Source: Tenebrio molitor (Eukaryota; Arthropoda; Insecta; Coleoptera; Tenebrionidae). From it: DNA of 64,000 nt. The position numbers were made by a program, and so were the translations under genes. Within the stretch, counting starts at the first letter, position 1. Every line of letters begins with the position of its first letter. This document shows positions 1 to 12,666 of the stretch, in pieces. The notes beneath the pieces were generated by a model, which was not told the DNA's origin, did no database searches, and saw only the letters and a program-made list of their open reading frames with translations. Location of the stretch: positions 2,356,001 through 2,420,000 of the forward strand of contig NC_091054.1 of assembly GCF_963966145.1 (NCBI RefSeq), given 5' to 3'.

Positions 1-1973
1 CCTTGCTCACTATTTTCAGTAGTGAGCAAATAACACATTTACTAACTGGTAAAGTAATGATAATCATTACTCACAGTCGTGAGTAATACCTAATGACTCC
101 CAATTCTACAAACCAAATTCTGGAAGAGAGTTAAATCGCATTATTTCCTAAAGTTTCGCAAACTGAGAGAAAGGAACGGGAAGAATACTGAATGAAGACG
201 GAAGGGAGAAAGATGGATGAAAAAGAAAAGGAGTGGGGGATAGGAAAAAGTGTAAATTTTTTCGGAATCGTGTTTTTATGTTTGCAATCAGGAATCCGAA
301 AGCCCGGTGGGCAAATAAAGCATTATTTTATTTACCTGTCAGATTTTGCCGCCTCCTCCACTGGTCACTCTTCTCGTTACGCCACTGCATCGACCCACTA
401 ATACGGCATAATTGCAAGGTACCAATAATAGCCGGCAAGATTTAATTTGTGGCACTGAATTAAAAACGACCACGTTCGCATATACAGTATGATTTACTTT
501 GACATTAATGGCTTTATTTTTGCGGCCTTATCGCCTCGATTTATACAGTAAGATGTGTAAAAATTATGAAGTCTTAATTAGGGAGTACGCAGCCGAGATT
601 GCAATGGGATTACTACGCGGAAATTTATAAGAGCCATAAAGAAGGGAGATTATAAGATGTATAGGGGAGAAAAATTACACAGGGTCAGATCCGGCAAGAT
701 AATGGCCTTTTGTAATTGGATTTTTATCTCTATCTCAGCCAAGATACAACAATTGATTAACTAAATTATGAATTTGTGTAAAAACTGGCAAAAATCCGCA
801 CAAATCATCAATTGTTTTTGGAATTTGAGGCGCAGATACGCGATCAGGGGGATCGTTATCAGATCGGGCGAGTTTTGACGACGCAACGCTCGCAACAAAT
901 GAACATCGGAGGGCATTGAATAAAACCATCCCTCAGCGCAGCCCTTGCCATGCGGGGATTTATATCTGATGGCAGCAAGTGAGCGAGTTTTTACGGATAA
1001 AGGGCCAAATTTTGAGTGCTTTAGTCCCTTTAAACGAGAAATAAAGGGCCGTGGGGCACAGTTGCCCAATTTAAAATGCGAACATCGCCACTAAATTTAT
1101 TTTAATCTCCCTCATTTTCCTGTTTTGTAAATAATTATGTCAGCTATAATAACACACAAAAAATTTCAATTGTAAATGTGTCTCAGTTATTTTAGAAACA
1201 TCATAAACACCCTGAATTTGGCATTCATAAACTTCATTCTTAAAGCAGTACGATTTAAATTTCCCGCACAAAACTCAAATTTCATGACGGCGCTATGAAC
1301 TATCACGTGGCCACCTCGTGACTACTCCAGCGGTTCGCGGCGCCAACTATAGATAAAAATCAAATTTTGCAATAGTAATCTAAATCAGCGCAAAGACGTA
1401 CCTAAGTGTGTTTGTAAAATTTTTTAACACAACTGTAGATTTGTGTTTTGGATGTTCGGAAACGAATTTGGAGGCAGAGGCGTCGAAAGGTTGAATGTGG
1501 CGTCGATGGGGCCCCTATTGTGGCACATTCGCACCGTGCTTATAATGATAATGAAATGGGCCGCGATACAATCAGAACATAACACCACAATTCATTACAA
1601 TTTCCAAGTGAATCCCACCCTTAAATCCCCAATGTAACAGGATGGCAACAAATCAAGCCGTGGCGGCACAAACGTACACAGACGGACAGCAATAATAATC
1701 TGAACGCTCACAGGAGATCATCGTATCAGATCAAAGCACATATGTGCCAGATTACGCCGCTCATCTGGTCCTTTGGTACATCTTTGTCCCCTTTCATAAC
1801 CACCACGCTATACTGGATTTCATTTACTTCACCCAATCGGTTCCGACATCTACTACTAAATAATGTGCAGCACTAAATACAATCGATATTAACAGAGCAT
1901 AAAATATTATCATCTGCGGGATACAAAAAATTTCGGTGTCGTTGACTATAATTATTTTCTATTATACACTGTC
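1..1973. other. gene-free AT-rich stretch with two small hairpins
   Basis: No recognisable coding, RNA or transposon sequence. Two short perfect or near-perfect hairpins lie at the left edge: one at about 4-26 with arms TGCTCACTA/TAGTGAGCA, and one at 66-87 with arms ATTACTCAC/GTGAGTAAT. Both carry a CTCAC/GTGAG core. The rest is unremarkable. Confidence 0.5.
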
Positions 1974-2173
1974 CCACAACCTCGTAGGTAAAATTTCGGC
2001 ACATTTTAAAACTACACCCTGTATATCATGTTTTATAAAATGTACGCCAATGCGAAGTAACCTATAGGAAATATGCTTTAAAACAAGGAAACCGCATTGG
2101 TATACGTTTTATAAAACATGATATACAGGGTGTATTTTTAAAATGTGCTGAAATTTTACCTACGAGGTTGTGG
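1974..2173. repeat. 200-bp near-perfect foldback (M5)
   Basis: The two halves are inverted copies over about 80 bases each, starting CCACAACCTCGTAGG on the left and ending with its complement on the right, with only a handful of mismatches. Each arm contains an internal ACACCCTGTATATCATG, so the arms themselves include an M2-like terminal motif. This would fold into a long hairpin. It is most likely a palindromic MITE or two head-to-head element ends. No coding capacity. Confidence 0.8.
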
Positions 2174-3984
2174 AACAACGTAGAAGACTAAAAGCAATTT
2201 AAAAAAATTGTAGCTCAAAAAATAAATGTCATTTTATTTTTTGACATATCTAGTACTTAGAATTTTTTAGATATTTTTTCCGAGTTCTACATGAAGCCAT
2301 TAGCTCGTGGTTAAAATTTGTGCACGCATTTCAAAAACACCCTGTATAATCGCGCAGATATTTCCAAGGTCGCAGCCCATGAGAGAATCCAACATCTCCT
2401 ACTAGGCCAACTTTTCTATCAGATGCATGTCTAAATGAAGACATCAGCACCTACATTGCATAATGTTTTGTCTCTTGGTGTAGGAATACGTCAGCAATCG
2501 CTCTAGGTGCGTAATTTCTCATTTCAGTAAGTGTTCAGGAGTCGGTAGGTACTGCGTAAGAGGAAGAGGATTGAGAATTCCGTCGTAATCGGTGAGATAG
2601 TGGTAGTGAGTCAAATTAGTCGATGACAGGTCGGGCTGCGTCGAGCGCCTCTAGCGGCGCCAGTAATTGGATCAATTCGAGTGTAGCCTTAAATTACCAT
2701 ATTTCTTTTGTGTTGTGTTTTGTTGTATTTTTGGCCTCGGAGCGTGAAATGCAAGTTCCGCCCCGAAAGGAATAATTCCATTAAATCCGTACGCCGTCAG
2801 GACCTAAATTGAGGCAATTAGTATTTAAATTCGTCCGTTGATTAATTGTCGCCATTAGTCGAAACAAACAGAGCTTAATTAAGATAATTAATTAGATTGG
2901 TGTGGGGGGGTTCGGTAGGTCGGCAGAAGTAAGAATTTAATTATGCATGTGGTTCAATCAGCGCGTGACAGAAAGAAGAGGAGAAAAAGGCGCAGTAAAA
3001 GCTAATTAAGCGGCATCCATCAACTAAACTCGAGTTAAACAAAACGTACAGTAACTGAAATAAACGATTTCATCCCCTATAAAAAACTTCATAAAGTACC
3101 TACGTCGAGTCGGCCGTCTCGAGAGACATCTGGCGGTGGCGCAGTTACCATGGCGATACGCGGAGACATTCGCTTGTTTTAATCAAGGCTGTCATGGCAA
3201 CCGAGATCCCGCCATTGGACAATTCATTTTGTAATTACGTTGACGACACCCTAGGCGGCCATTTTGAAATGAATGCAGACGTCCAGCGCGAAAGACGGCG
3301 ACGTTTTTGCCGGAAACGACGGCAATAAGTAGGCGACCGGATGTAGCAGGGCTCCGGGAAGCGGGTAACTAATACAATTAACGGGAGACAAGTGAAACTC
3401 TGCTATCGTAACTTGTCCGTGAGGGAGAGGGATGGAAGCAAGGAGAATTCCTGTCCTCTTCTGGTTCTGGCCCAGCACACGCTGATGGAATGCTTCGATG
3501 CTCCCAAGTTGATTAAAACAGATTGAATGTTTCAACTTTATGCGGTTACTTTATTATAGTTTCATTAGCCACTTCGGAACTTTTCTGCTCTTTTGTCTAG
3601 CCGCTTATGGAGGTCTTAAAAACTTTCGGGGCCGACTACATTCGCCCACGCCGCTCATCTTCCCGACCGGATTCATCAAATATTTCTCCCGGAGAAGATT
3701 AAAGCGAACCGTTCCTGCTACCTAACATCCTTCCTATTATCTTGCTCCTGATCCTAATAGCACATCCTACATGCACTCTCTGACTAAGTTTCTCCGTGCA
3801 CTTTGTTTATCGAGTGAATAACTTTGAAAACCATAACCAAAGATATCAAAAGATATGTAATTTACATTTTTTAAATAGTTTTTCCTTTAATTAAAAAAAT
3901 TAAATAGATAATACAAAATATAAATCGTGAGACAATATTAAAAAAAAATCAATAGATAAAAAGATAGTAAACAATATAGGTAGG
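2174..3984. other. gene-free stretch with a solo element end and a GC-richer block
   Basis: A lone element end (AACACCCTGTATA) lies near 2335-2347. The block 3,100-3,500 is richer in G+C than its surroundings and holds the X-box-like sites listed separately, plus a CCATTGG box and a GGCGGCCATTTTG motif. Open frames here are short, overlap on both strands and match nothing I recognise. Confidence 0.45.
3144..3202. promoter_or_regulatory. pair of X-box-like (RFX-type) sites
   Basis: GTTACCATGGCGATAC at 3144-3159 resembles the palindromic X-box bound by RFX factors, with a good left half and an imperfect right half. TGTCATGGCAACC at 3190-3202 has a good right half (GGCAAC). A CCATTGG box follows. 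This could be a promoter of a gene outside the window or a chance pair; no exon was found next to it. Confidence 0.25.
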
Positions 3985-4155
3985 TATCGGGTGTTCATTT
4001 AAATTTCTCCTCAAAATTGGCGTTGAAAAGTCGATTGTGAACGCATCATGGATTACACATCACGGATCAGCTAACCTCACTTTTTGCGATGTTTGTGTTT
4101 TTACTCTGCAAACTGACGAGTGGTGCGTTCACAATCGACTCTTCAACGCCCGATA
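3985..4155. repeat. MITE family M1, copy 1
   Basis: It begins TATCGGGTGTTCATTTAAAT and contains GTCGATTGTGAACGCA on the left and TGCGTTCACAATCGAC on the right as inverted arms. The right arm is shortened before CCGATA. The centre carries GATCACGGATCAGC. It belongs to a family with five more copies or part copies between 8.9 and 39.6 kb and an end at 63.9 kb. Confidence 0.85.
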
Positions 4156-5010
4156 AATTTTGGATTAGTTTAAAACAAGCGATTTTTGGTAAAGCGTGAT
4201 GTTCCAAAAAATATGAGCAAGCTACTCCTACTTAGAATAGATGACTTTATTGTTTCGCTTTCTACAATTGCCTTGAAAGTCATTTTCTTTTGATTTTTGA
4301 GTAGCGAATGAGAAAAAAATGGCTGTTTCCGTTCTTTACTGTTGATTTTTGTGGTTGTCCAAGATTTCAAAAACCATCAGGTTTATCTATACATCTATAA
4401 AAATGTAAACATTTTAAAAAAATTTATGTTGGCCACCAAAGAAAAGTTATTCCTCTTTTCCTTACATTGCTTTATCAATGCATTTCGTATGTTTTAGGTA
4501 GATCCTTTGTATACGTTTCTGTTTTTCAAAAAGATAAATTTTCTCTCCAGAGAATTTTCTCTCAGAGGCCAAGCAAGCCAAAATTCAGATAAAATCCAAG
4601 TGTTTCAAGAAATGTTGTAATTTTTTTAGCATCCCTTTAATAATGATGACAACGAATTATTAACATTACCATTTTTGAACTCTTGCAATCTTGGATAAAA
4701 ATAAGTAGGGTAAATCCACTTTTATTAAAAACTAGTAGTTAACCATATTTTGCTTTGGTGTCCTTTCGCAGACAGATATTCAGAGGATATAAAAATTTAC
4801 CTGACTATTCAATTCACCTGTCATTTTTCAAATATTAACCAATAAAATAGCAGATATTTATTTTCGTAGCCTAGCAACAGCAAATTCCAGCGAATATTTC
4901 TGTAGTGAAAATATTACTGGCTATTCCACTAGTGGTTGCAGTGAATATTTTAAATTTTGTTCATTGAATAGTCCCTCGAATACCACTTTTAGTTAAAGTT
5001 AAGTAGACTA
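4156..5010. other. no recognisable features
   Basis: AT-rich sequence. The only frame of any length (minus strand, 66 codons) is not protein-like, and I see no known motif. Confidence 0.4.
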
Positions 5011-5180
5011 TTTTGTGGTGCTGTCACTCATGTCCCCACGCTTGAGAATAACACTCGTGCTGCGCACTCATGATATTCAAATTCCAGCGTGGTGCTGTCA
5101 CGAATGTCACCCACGCTTGAAATTTAATATCACGAGTGCGCAGCACGAGTAGTATTCTCAAGCGTGGGGACACCACAAAA
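5011..5180. repeat. 170-bp foldback with CTCGTG cores
   Basis: Arms TTTTGTGGTG and CACCACAAAA bound the element. Inside, CCCCACGCTTGAGAAT pairs with ATTCTCAAGCGTGGGG, and GTGCTGCGCACTC pairs with GAGTGCGCAGCAC. The middle repeats CCACGCTTGAA. It is a palindromic non-coding element of the CTCG/CGAG-rich type seen elsewhere in the window. Confidence 0.8.
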
Positions 5181-7308
5181 ATAATCGACATAACTTTGCC
5201 TACTCGTGGTATTATTTAATAGACTCAGAAAAACGCAGATTAAAATTTAGGAATGTGTTTTCTACCACTTCCATGTAAGGGCTTCTTGTAAATCATATTT
5301 TCTGGTTTCCCCCTTGGCACTTGACTACCAAGCTATGTAAAACCCTCCGTGCATGAGAAAAGCAATTTTCACGTACGTTGAGACGAATACATTACTTCAA
5401 TGTTTGGCCACACAAAAATAAATAAAACACTACATATTTGAAAGTTACATAAACTGTCATGTAAGTTTTATTTTGAGAAAAATTTAATTGAGACCACGAC
5501 GCTGTCAATGTGTGTTAAATATCAGAAACTCTAAAGTGAGTGTCAATATTTTTTTGAGCAAGATGCAACTCATACACCGAATTAAAACAAGTAAATGTAA
5601 TTAAAGTAAGTAATTAATATGCATTGTTACTGTTACAAAAGTAGATGAAGGAAGTCTACCTACAGGCCATTACTTAGCAATCGTTTCAAATGTTTACTGC
5701 GCTTTTTGTTACTGCTCAACCCCCTCCCAAGATGGTAGAATGGTTTTACCTAAAACCAAAAAAAACAACGCTGTAACTCTCACTGAAAACCGCATTAAAT
5801 TATCTTCATTAGTTTTCTAGTTATAAACGCCCAAAACATACATACGTGGATATAATCTCTACCTTTTTTATTTTTTAATGGGGATGTTTTTGTCATTTTG
5901 ATTTATTTACATTAAAAAATAGTGATTTGCGGCATAATAAGGGGTAGGCAGTTGTTAAAACGGATGATTTAATTACACGACTCACTGCAATTAACTCAAA
6001 ATTCAAAAAGTGACAAAAAAAGGCTGCCCGAAATTTCGATTCCGAGACTCATGGAAAAATCAGATTCAAATATGCATTTAATCACGTGTACCTACTGTTG
6101 GAGTCCTCGCCTTCGGCTCAGACGCCCAACTTGATCTTTGACAATATTGGTCCAGCGACTGTAACACTAAAAATCATTCACTGAAACTGTCACTGAAGCT
6201 TGATTGAAGCTACAAATGTTTCTATTAAAATTACATGGGACGCTACTACATTTTTTTAACAAAAACAAAAAAATCGTGTTAAAACGAGGTTGTTTTAGAG
6301 TAGTTATTACAGGATTAAGATGTTTCAGGAAGTAGAAAAAATGAGGCCATGCGTGTGTTCAAATAATTTTCTCAAAAAATTTAAAAAAGTAAACAGCAAT
6401 AATTGCTCATAATCACAACCATTCGGAGCCTAATCGTGTGTCCATATGATTTCTTCACTTAATTTTCTTTCCTGTCAAGGTTTTTCTTTACGGATTTATA
6501 GGTAAATAGCTTGCAGGATACGAACAAATAATTGCGGTAAAACCGCGTCGCTACTTCACATCGAGATGAAACATAAAATTATTTAAATTGTCGACGGTGA
6601 AAATTGCTGAAATTGCCATAAAATTGGTCAATTCGCATCGGGGCGAAATATTCGCACGATGCATCGAATAATCGCTTAATGTATGTTAATACCGTGTGAT
6701 TTATGAGATGGTATCTGTTAAATGCAGATAGTGGAGGATTATGAAGATGCGCTCGTTCGCCACGATAAAAGCTCGCACTGTATGCACAAGATTTGCGTCA
6801 AAAAATTCCGCTTTTATTCAAATCGTCGCGGGGTAATTTAATTAAAACCGCAAAAAAATTGATTCGACGTGAACATTCGTCACGGTGCTAAGTTGATAAA
6901 GGTCGGATCGGAAGGAATTCGGGCAAAAAACCATCAACTGATTGAAAAGAACCGACCAACTATTTCGGTAAGTCGGGGATTAATTACCGGGTCTAATCAG
7001 GAAGTTGAGGTGATGAAACTTGCAAAAACTTGCTTAAAAAACGTAAAAAGTATGTCTTGAGACTGCAAATTGAACATCTAAGTGTGATGACCTCAATCTA
7101 TTGAAAAAGAATAGTGTAGCATCTTAAAATATGTTAAAATCAATGTCTCTGATTAATGAAATGTCAGATTGTTTTTGTTTTATGGTAATTAAACAGGAAC
7201 AGTTCATTTTCTTTATTTTCTAAGGTAATTGCAGTTGTCGACCTCAACTTTGTCTCGGTCTGCAATCTCAGGGCTTAGCACAAAAAGTTTCACTTCTACT
7301 CTTAATAC
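5181..7308. other. no recognisable features
   Basis: Long AT-rich tract with no coding, RNA or transposon match that I can support. Frames present are under 65 codons. Confidence 0.4.
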
Positions 7309-7782
7309 TACAGGGTGTCTTAAAATTATCGTATTTCGAGTTCGGGGCATAGTAGGGGACATCCTGTTGACCAAGTAAAAATGTTTAAAAAAAAATTGCT
7401 GTCACTTTGAAAAAAATATCAAAGTTACCAATATTTGTTCAAAAGTACCTGATTAATATTCTAGCTATGTTATACTTCCCTTTTGAACAAAAATTGGAAA
7501 AATAAAAATTTTATTTTTTCGAGATAAAGCTGTTTTTTCAAGAAATGTCTTTTCATTTATATTTTAATATTTTACATAATCATCCTCACCATATTTCAAA
7601 ATAAATGTCAACCATTTATATTTTTTATTTGAAGAAAACATGATGAAAAGTTTGAACCTTCAGACCCATATATCTTTGTAAAAACCCCCTCTATATTTTT
7701 TATTTTATTTTTTCGAGATTCCTGAGATTTTTCCCTACAAGACCCCCGACTTGGAATACGTCAATTTTGCGACACCCTGTAT
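7309..7782 (+). repeat. MITE family M2, copy 1 (full length)
   Basis: It starts TACAGGGTGTCTTAAAATTA and ends with GCGACACCCTGTA, giving inverted ends flanked by TA. The 474-bp body contains GTTGACCAAGTAAAAATG and a TTTTTTCGAGATAAAGC segment shared with the copies at 17.5, 33.8 and 48.8 kb. TA-flanked ends suggest mobilisation by a Tc1/mariner-type transposase. No coding capacity. Confidence 0.88.
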
Positions 7783-8585
7783 AATCTACTATTAACGTGC
7801 ATGTCATACTTTTGCTTTTATTTTGATAACATTTCAAACAATTCAGGTAAAACAAACCATCGTAGGTCTTCCTGAAGTGATCAAAATAATTTAGCAATTT
7901 GCTTAAAACCGGGTCCTTGTTCATAACCCGGTGGCAAAAAGTCCTGTGACGTATTGCGGTTAGTTCCGCCCGGCACACTCATTCATTTTCGTGTGGCGCG
8001 AAGAATACATCCAGACAACAATCAGCAATAAATATTTTGGGCGACAAAAACCCAATTATCCAACTTATCCAGGCAATTACTGCAAGGTCCCCCCTCCTGT
8101 TTATATTTGCATGAGACGTGATGCCCCACACTACACCATGCCAAATCTAAAATAAACCGCACCACCCTCGTTTCGGTGGATCTCTCACTGTGACTCAATT
8201 TATTTTTGATGCGGTATATAATTTTTCCGGTCGTCGCGCCTCACTCGTATCCCTCAGGGACTCCATTCAATTTGTTACGTATAAATAATAACACGCCATG
8301 ACGCACTCGAAAATGTCACGTTAATAAAATTCATGCAACAAAAAAATATAATACACTTAATTCAATTCCGCGGTTTCGGCCGACAATGGCCGCTGTTTTA
8401 TTCAAAATTTTCATTCCAATTAAAATCCCGTCTGCGCTCGGAATTGTGCCATGTTATTTATGAGGAGATTTTACAAAAACACGGCGCTGCTGCAACAAAG
8501 TGATATCATTGCACTGCAATTTAAATAATGGAGAATTATTATAGGTGCTTACAGTCTGATTTTCAAATTTGGCGGGCTGTTTTTA
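7783..8585. other. no recognisable features
   Basis: AT-rich sequence between two M2 elements. The minus-strand frame that spans 7,700-7,978 starts inside the M2 end and is not taken as a gene. Confidence 0.4.
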
Positions 8586-8816
8586 TACAGGGTGTCGCAA
8601 AATTAACGTATTCCTAGTCGGGGGTCTTGTAGGGAAAAATCTCTGAAATCTCGAAAAAATAAAATAAAAAATATAGGGGGGGTCTTTACAAAGATATATG
8701 GGTCTGAAGGTTCAAACTTTTCATCATGTATAAATATTGGCAACTTTGATATTTTTATCAGGATGTTCCCTACTAAGCCCCGAACTCGGAATACGATAAT
8801 TTTAAGACACCCTGTA
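8586..8816 (-). repeat. MITE family M2, copy 2 (internally deleted, inverted)
   Basis: It has the same ends as the 7.3-kb copy but in reverse order: TACAGGGTGTCGCAAAATTA on the left and TTTTAAGACACCCTGTA on the right. The central part is lost, leaving 231 bp. Internal deletion with intact ends is typical for non-autonomous DNA elements. Confidence 0.85.
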
Positions 8817-8951
8817 TACCAGTGCAAAGGTGTGGTACATGTACCACGGGTGCCTTGAAAATGTTAATATACGGCCTAAAATAAAATAATGGATGTTCAT
8901 TCTAAAGTAATCAATCAGCTGTATTTATGTATTAATTTCGTACACACTTTG

Positions 8952-9114
8952 TATAGGGTGTTCATTTAAATTGCCGGTCACAGTTGTCGTTGAAGAGTCG
9001 ATTGTGAACGCACCATTCGTACAAAAACCTAGCCGATCCGTAATCCGTAGGGCATTCACAATCGACTCTTCAACACCAACCTTGACCGGAAATTTATGAA
9101 ATGAACACCCGATA
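8952..9114. repeat. MITE family M1, copy 2
   Basis: Inverted ends ATAGGGTGTTCATTTAAAT and TGAACACCCGATA enclose the arms GAAGAGTCGATTGTGAACGC and CATTCACAATCGACTCTTCA. The centre is shorter and diverged from the other copies. No coding capacity. Confidence 0.85.
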
Positions 9115-10490
9115 CTTGTCCAGTACATTTTTCACAACTTTTATTTCCGATTCAGCACCTTATTTAGTTTATCCGGAACATGTTTTGCGTCATTTTTTCT
9201 CGCGACGCTGTAATCTCGCTTCGAAAAAATATGTCCGTTCTGTCGTTGTCACAGTGTGCTTGATTAGCCAGATATGGAGAAAGTGCGAGCCGGTCTCCTT
9301 TTTATTTGCGGCATTATTGTGTTGGCAAAGACAAAGAGATAAAACTTGAGAGCCCCTTTTTTTACAGTTTTTACTGAATCAGCTCGAGTTTTTCATGAAG
9401 AAACAAAGTAGGTACAAAGCACCTCAATAAAATTTCCCAAATGTCGTGCGATACAGTGGTTGGCTGTAAGTTAACGGTCTCTGATTTGTATTCTTGTAGC
9501 GGAGCGGCAGTTTCACAGGCTACTTGATCTCCTCTCGCCCCTCCGGGGTGAGTTTTCCCCTGGAGCCCCTCACGACCGGGTGGCATTTTCATTCCGCGTC
9601 ATTTGCCGACGGTTTCTTATAAGGAATGTTAAAATTGCCACAGACTACCAAAATAAGTCTAATTAATTTTTTCCGCGGCCAGTAAAAGAGAAAATTGAGA
9701 TGTTACATAAGTAACGAGCACCGTGGAAAATCGACTTGATTGAAAAGTACACCTGCGCTAACACCACCAAAGGAATCCCGAAATTGTGTACAGAGAGGAC
9801 AATGCGGCGCACCTGCCAAAGGAATAAGTGATTAAGGAAGCGGAATCAATGACGATGGGTGCAGAAAGAGGAGGAAAAGTAAACTTCTACTGGTTCCATC
9901 GTATTAAATAAATTTCTTTTAAACGCTGGCGATTCCGCGGAAGAAAATCATCCCCTAAGTCACATCGAACGAGCCCCATTTAACGAGAACAAATCGCTGC
10001 GAGTCAAGGCGCGATAAAATAAGCCCCTGAAATTCCCTTATAAAAGACATAACTTATAATTTCGAAACAGTAAAACTGACAAGCGTTATATTGTTTGCAA
10101 AATGATGGCCGTTCTTTAGATGTGGCGGGATCAAGGCGGCTTCCGAACGACATAAACTTTGTCAGAACCCCAACCCCGGACTAAATCGTTGCACGGTTTA
10201 TTGCAAACAATTTTACAACGACACAATTCTACACTAAATTAAATTGTCGTAATGTTGATTTATTTACACGGTGTTTTCTAGCACATGTGTGTTAAATATG
10301 TAGTATTTGCGATGCTAATTAAAAAAAAAATTAAAGCAGACAAGAGTAATCCACTCAGAAGAAAAAGGAACAGATGCGTTATGCTTATTTGTAAATACAA
10401 ACTGTAGGTAATAAAGAAAAAGAATAAAGGAGAATTTGTTAAACACGTGTGCGGTAAATAAAACTACTTACTGCATTACTTTTGACATTT
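9115..10490. other. no recognisable features
   Basis: Mixed-composition sequence. The minus-strand frame at 9,371-9,592 is 73 codons and matches no family I know. No splice-bounded exon is convincing. Confidence 0.35.
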
Positions 10491-10830
10491 TTCAAGTGAA
10501 ATCCTGGGCTGGGAAGGCGTTGACAACCGTCAGTTGTTTTGCTTTTTAAAGTGTAAATTGACTTTTGTAATTAGAGCATTGACAGCTAACCTAAAATTTA
10601 TAAACAAAAAATCTTTCTGATTTTTTCTGCTTTGCAATGTTTTACATTACATTAAAAATAAAATATAACTAACGATTCCTACTCTCGAAGCTAAAAACAA
10701 ACGTGTTCAATCATGTGCCAATTAAACATAAACGAATGTCATTCGTGTCAACCGGCGGGAAATTCAAACTTTACACTGTTCCAAATGGTTTACTTTTTTC
10801 AACGCCTACGCAGCCCAGGTTTTCTCACTT
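10491..10830. repeat. MITE family M4, copy 1
   Basis: It begins TTCAAGTGAAATCCTGGGCT and ends GCAGCCCAGGTTTTCTCACTT. Internal landmarks shared with the 13.6- and 40.1-kb copies are GACAGCTAACCTAAAATTTA and GGCGGGAAATTCAAACTTTA. About 340 bp. This copy is the most diverged at its ends. Confidence 0.82.
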
Positions 10831-11937
10831 AAAAAATACAAAAAGCGATGTGATAATAGGATCACTTGTGATTCATAAATAGACTTGATCTCCAATTTTT
10901 CGTCACACAACTCCCACAATGAAACCACTTGATTGTTCAAATAAAGTGCAAGCCCCGACAGCACGCCCCCCATAAATCATCTGATCTATCTATCAGGGAG
11001 GTGTCTCTGGCTTAAGTGTGACCCGATATAAGTCACGTGACGGTCACGTGTCGGGTGCACTTAGCTCCGGTAGGATTACGCTAATAGTGTTGTTAATCCG
11101 AAAAGAGACGACCACCCAACCTTGAGAACTGCAACCCCTAATAATCAGGGTATTATATGGTTAATACGATTTGGTGGTGCATGTTGGGGTGAGACCGTGA
11201 TTTATGGAGTGTTGCAACGGGTTTTAAATAAACGTCTCAAGTCTTGCTGGTGATAAAAAAAATAATATAAATCAAAGTGATTTCGTTTGGGCTCAATGAA
11301 GTAATATTTTCGAATTTAATTTACTGTTCATAAATAATACTCTATTGTTTTGATAGGTTTCCGGAGAACGTTAGAGATCAAACCCCTTAATGATATGCTA
11401 GTAATAACCGGTTGTTAGTAGAAACGTTACATTGTCTACACTTAATTGTAAATATTATATTATCAAGTAATAACTGATACAGTTAATGGAAAACTGAAAA
11501 CGATTGACTTGTGTAATGCATTTGATAATCGTTGACCCATCATCTACAAACTCTTTCAGTTTATTTGTTAAAAATCTGCAAGAACTTAAAAGGGCTTCAA
11601 AGTTAAAAAAAACAGTATCAACATTTAAGGCAATGTTAGATTTTAATTTATTTTCTGTGAAACAGTTTAGTCCTGTTTTCGCTAAATCATGACGAAAGTT
11701 TTTAATTAAAAAAATTATCAAAAGTAATATAATTCAATGTATAGAATCTTACAGCACCTAATTAAAAAATAATATTAATAATACAATTTCTTTTGTTTCA
11801 AGTTTAATTACATGAAGTAATATTCCGATTAATTAATAAAAAATCCATAAAATAAGTGTTCCTTCAAGTACTTGGTTATATTTCGCAGCTTTATCTCTTT
11901 CAAAAGTTTTTCAAATGAAGTTTGTTATTCAGTATGG
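10831..11937. other. gene-free stretch around a double E-box palindrome
   Basis: Apart from the regulatory-looking palindrome at 11,014-11,062, I see no gene or repeat. Overlapping opposite-strand frames at 11,455-11,721 mirror each other and look like chance. Confidence 0.4.
11014..11062. promoter_or_regulatory. nested palindrome with two CACGTG E-boxes
   Basis: Two perfect CACGTG hexamers lie at 11,034-11,039 and 11,045-11,050, 11 bp apart start to start, or about one helical turn. They are enclosed by ACCCGA at 11,021 and TCGGGT at 11,051, and further out by AAGTG and CACTT. CACGTG is the site for bHLH and bHLH-PAS factors. The symmetry suggests a composite binding site, perhaps an enhancer, but the target gene is unknown. 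Confidence 0.35.
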
Positions 11938-12641
11938 TGCAGGGTGATTCAAGTTTTACCGCCCGCACAATTAACCCTGTTAAAAAATTTGTAAAAATTA
12001 CGAAACTTTGGGGTTACATTTCCTTCATATAAGGCTTCAAATGTCTGTAATCAATTTTCCTGTATCACTTCATTCAGAGCCATAAAATTTAAAAAAATTG
12101 ATTTTGACCAAAAAAAATTTTTTTCGTGCACGCTCATAACTCACAATTAATTCAAAGAACATATTTATGAAATTCGCATCAAAATAAAACGATTAGTTTT
12201 TAAATTATTTCAATTTCAATAATGTCATAAGTAAATACCTCATTGTTGGTAAACATCTGTTGAGAATTTTTTTAGTAATTCTTTAGTCCCTAAACTGTAC
12301 CATAAATAATCCATGCCAACCTCTTTTGTGGAAGTGACCGCCCAATTTAATAATAAATCATAGCTAAATTTTGCACTTTAACATCAAATTACATTTATTT
12401 CAAAAATCAGTGATGCGTTCATGATTTCAACGCTATCACATTTTTCCTAAACGTGAAATTATGAAAATTAACGAAGCAGTTATTGAATTAAAACGAAATA
12501 TTTACCTGTTTCATTAAAAAATTTGAAATTTTTACAGAATGTTCTACAGCGATACACAATCATTCTTGAATTTTTTGAGAATTTTAAATTGATTAGAAGT
12601 GGGTGTTTTCGCTCAGGCGGCAAAACTTGAATCACCCTGTA
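11938..12641 (+). repeat. MITE family M3, copy 1 (diverged)
   Basis: The left end is GCAGGGTGATTCAAGTTTTACC and the right end is GGCAAAACTTGAATCACCCTGTA. The body matches the 37.3-, 56.9- and 61.2-kb copies at CGCCCGCACAATTAACCCTG, TCACAATTAATTCAAAGAAC and TAGAAGTGGGTGTTTTCGCTC. About 700 bp, no coding capacity. Confidence 0.85.
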
Positions 12642-12666
12642 CAGTCTAGATAGTCAGAAACTAATA

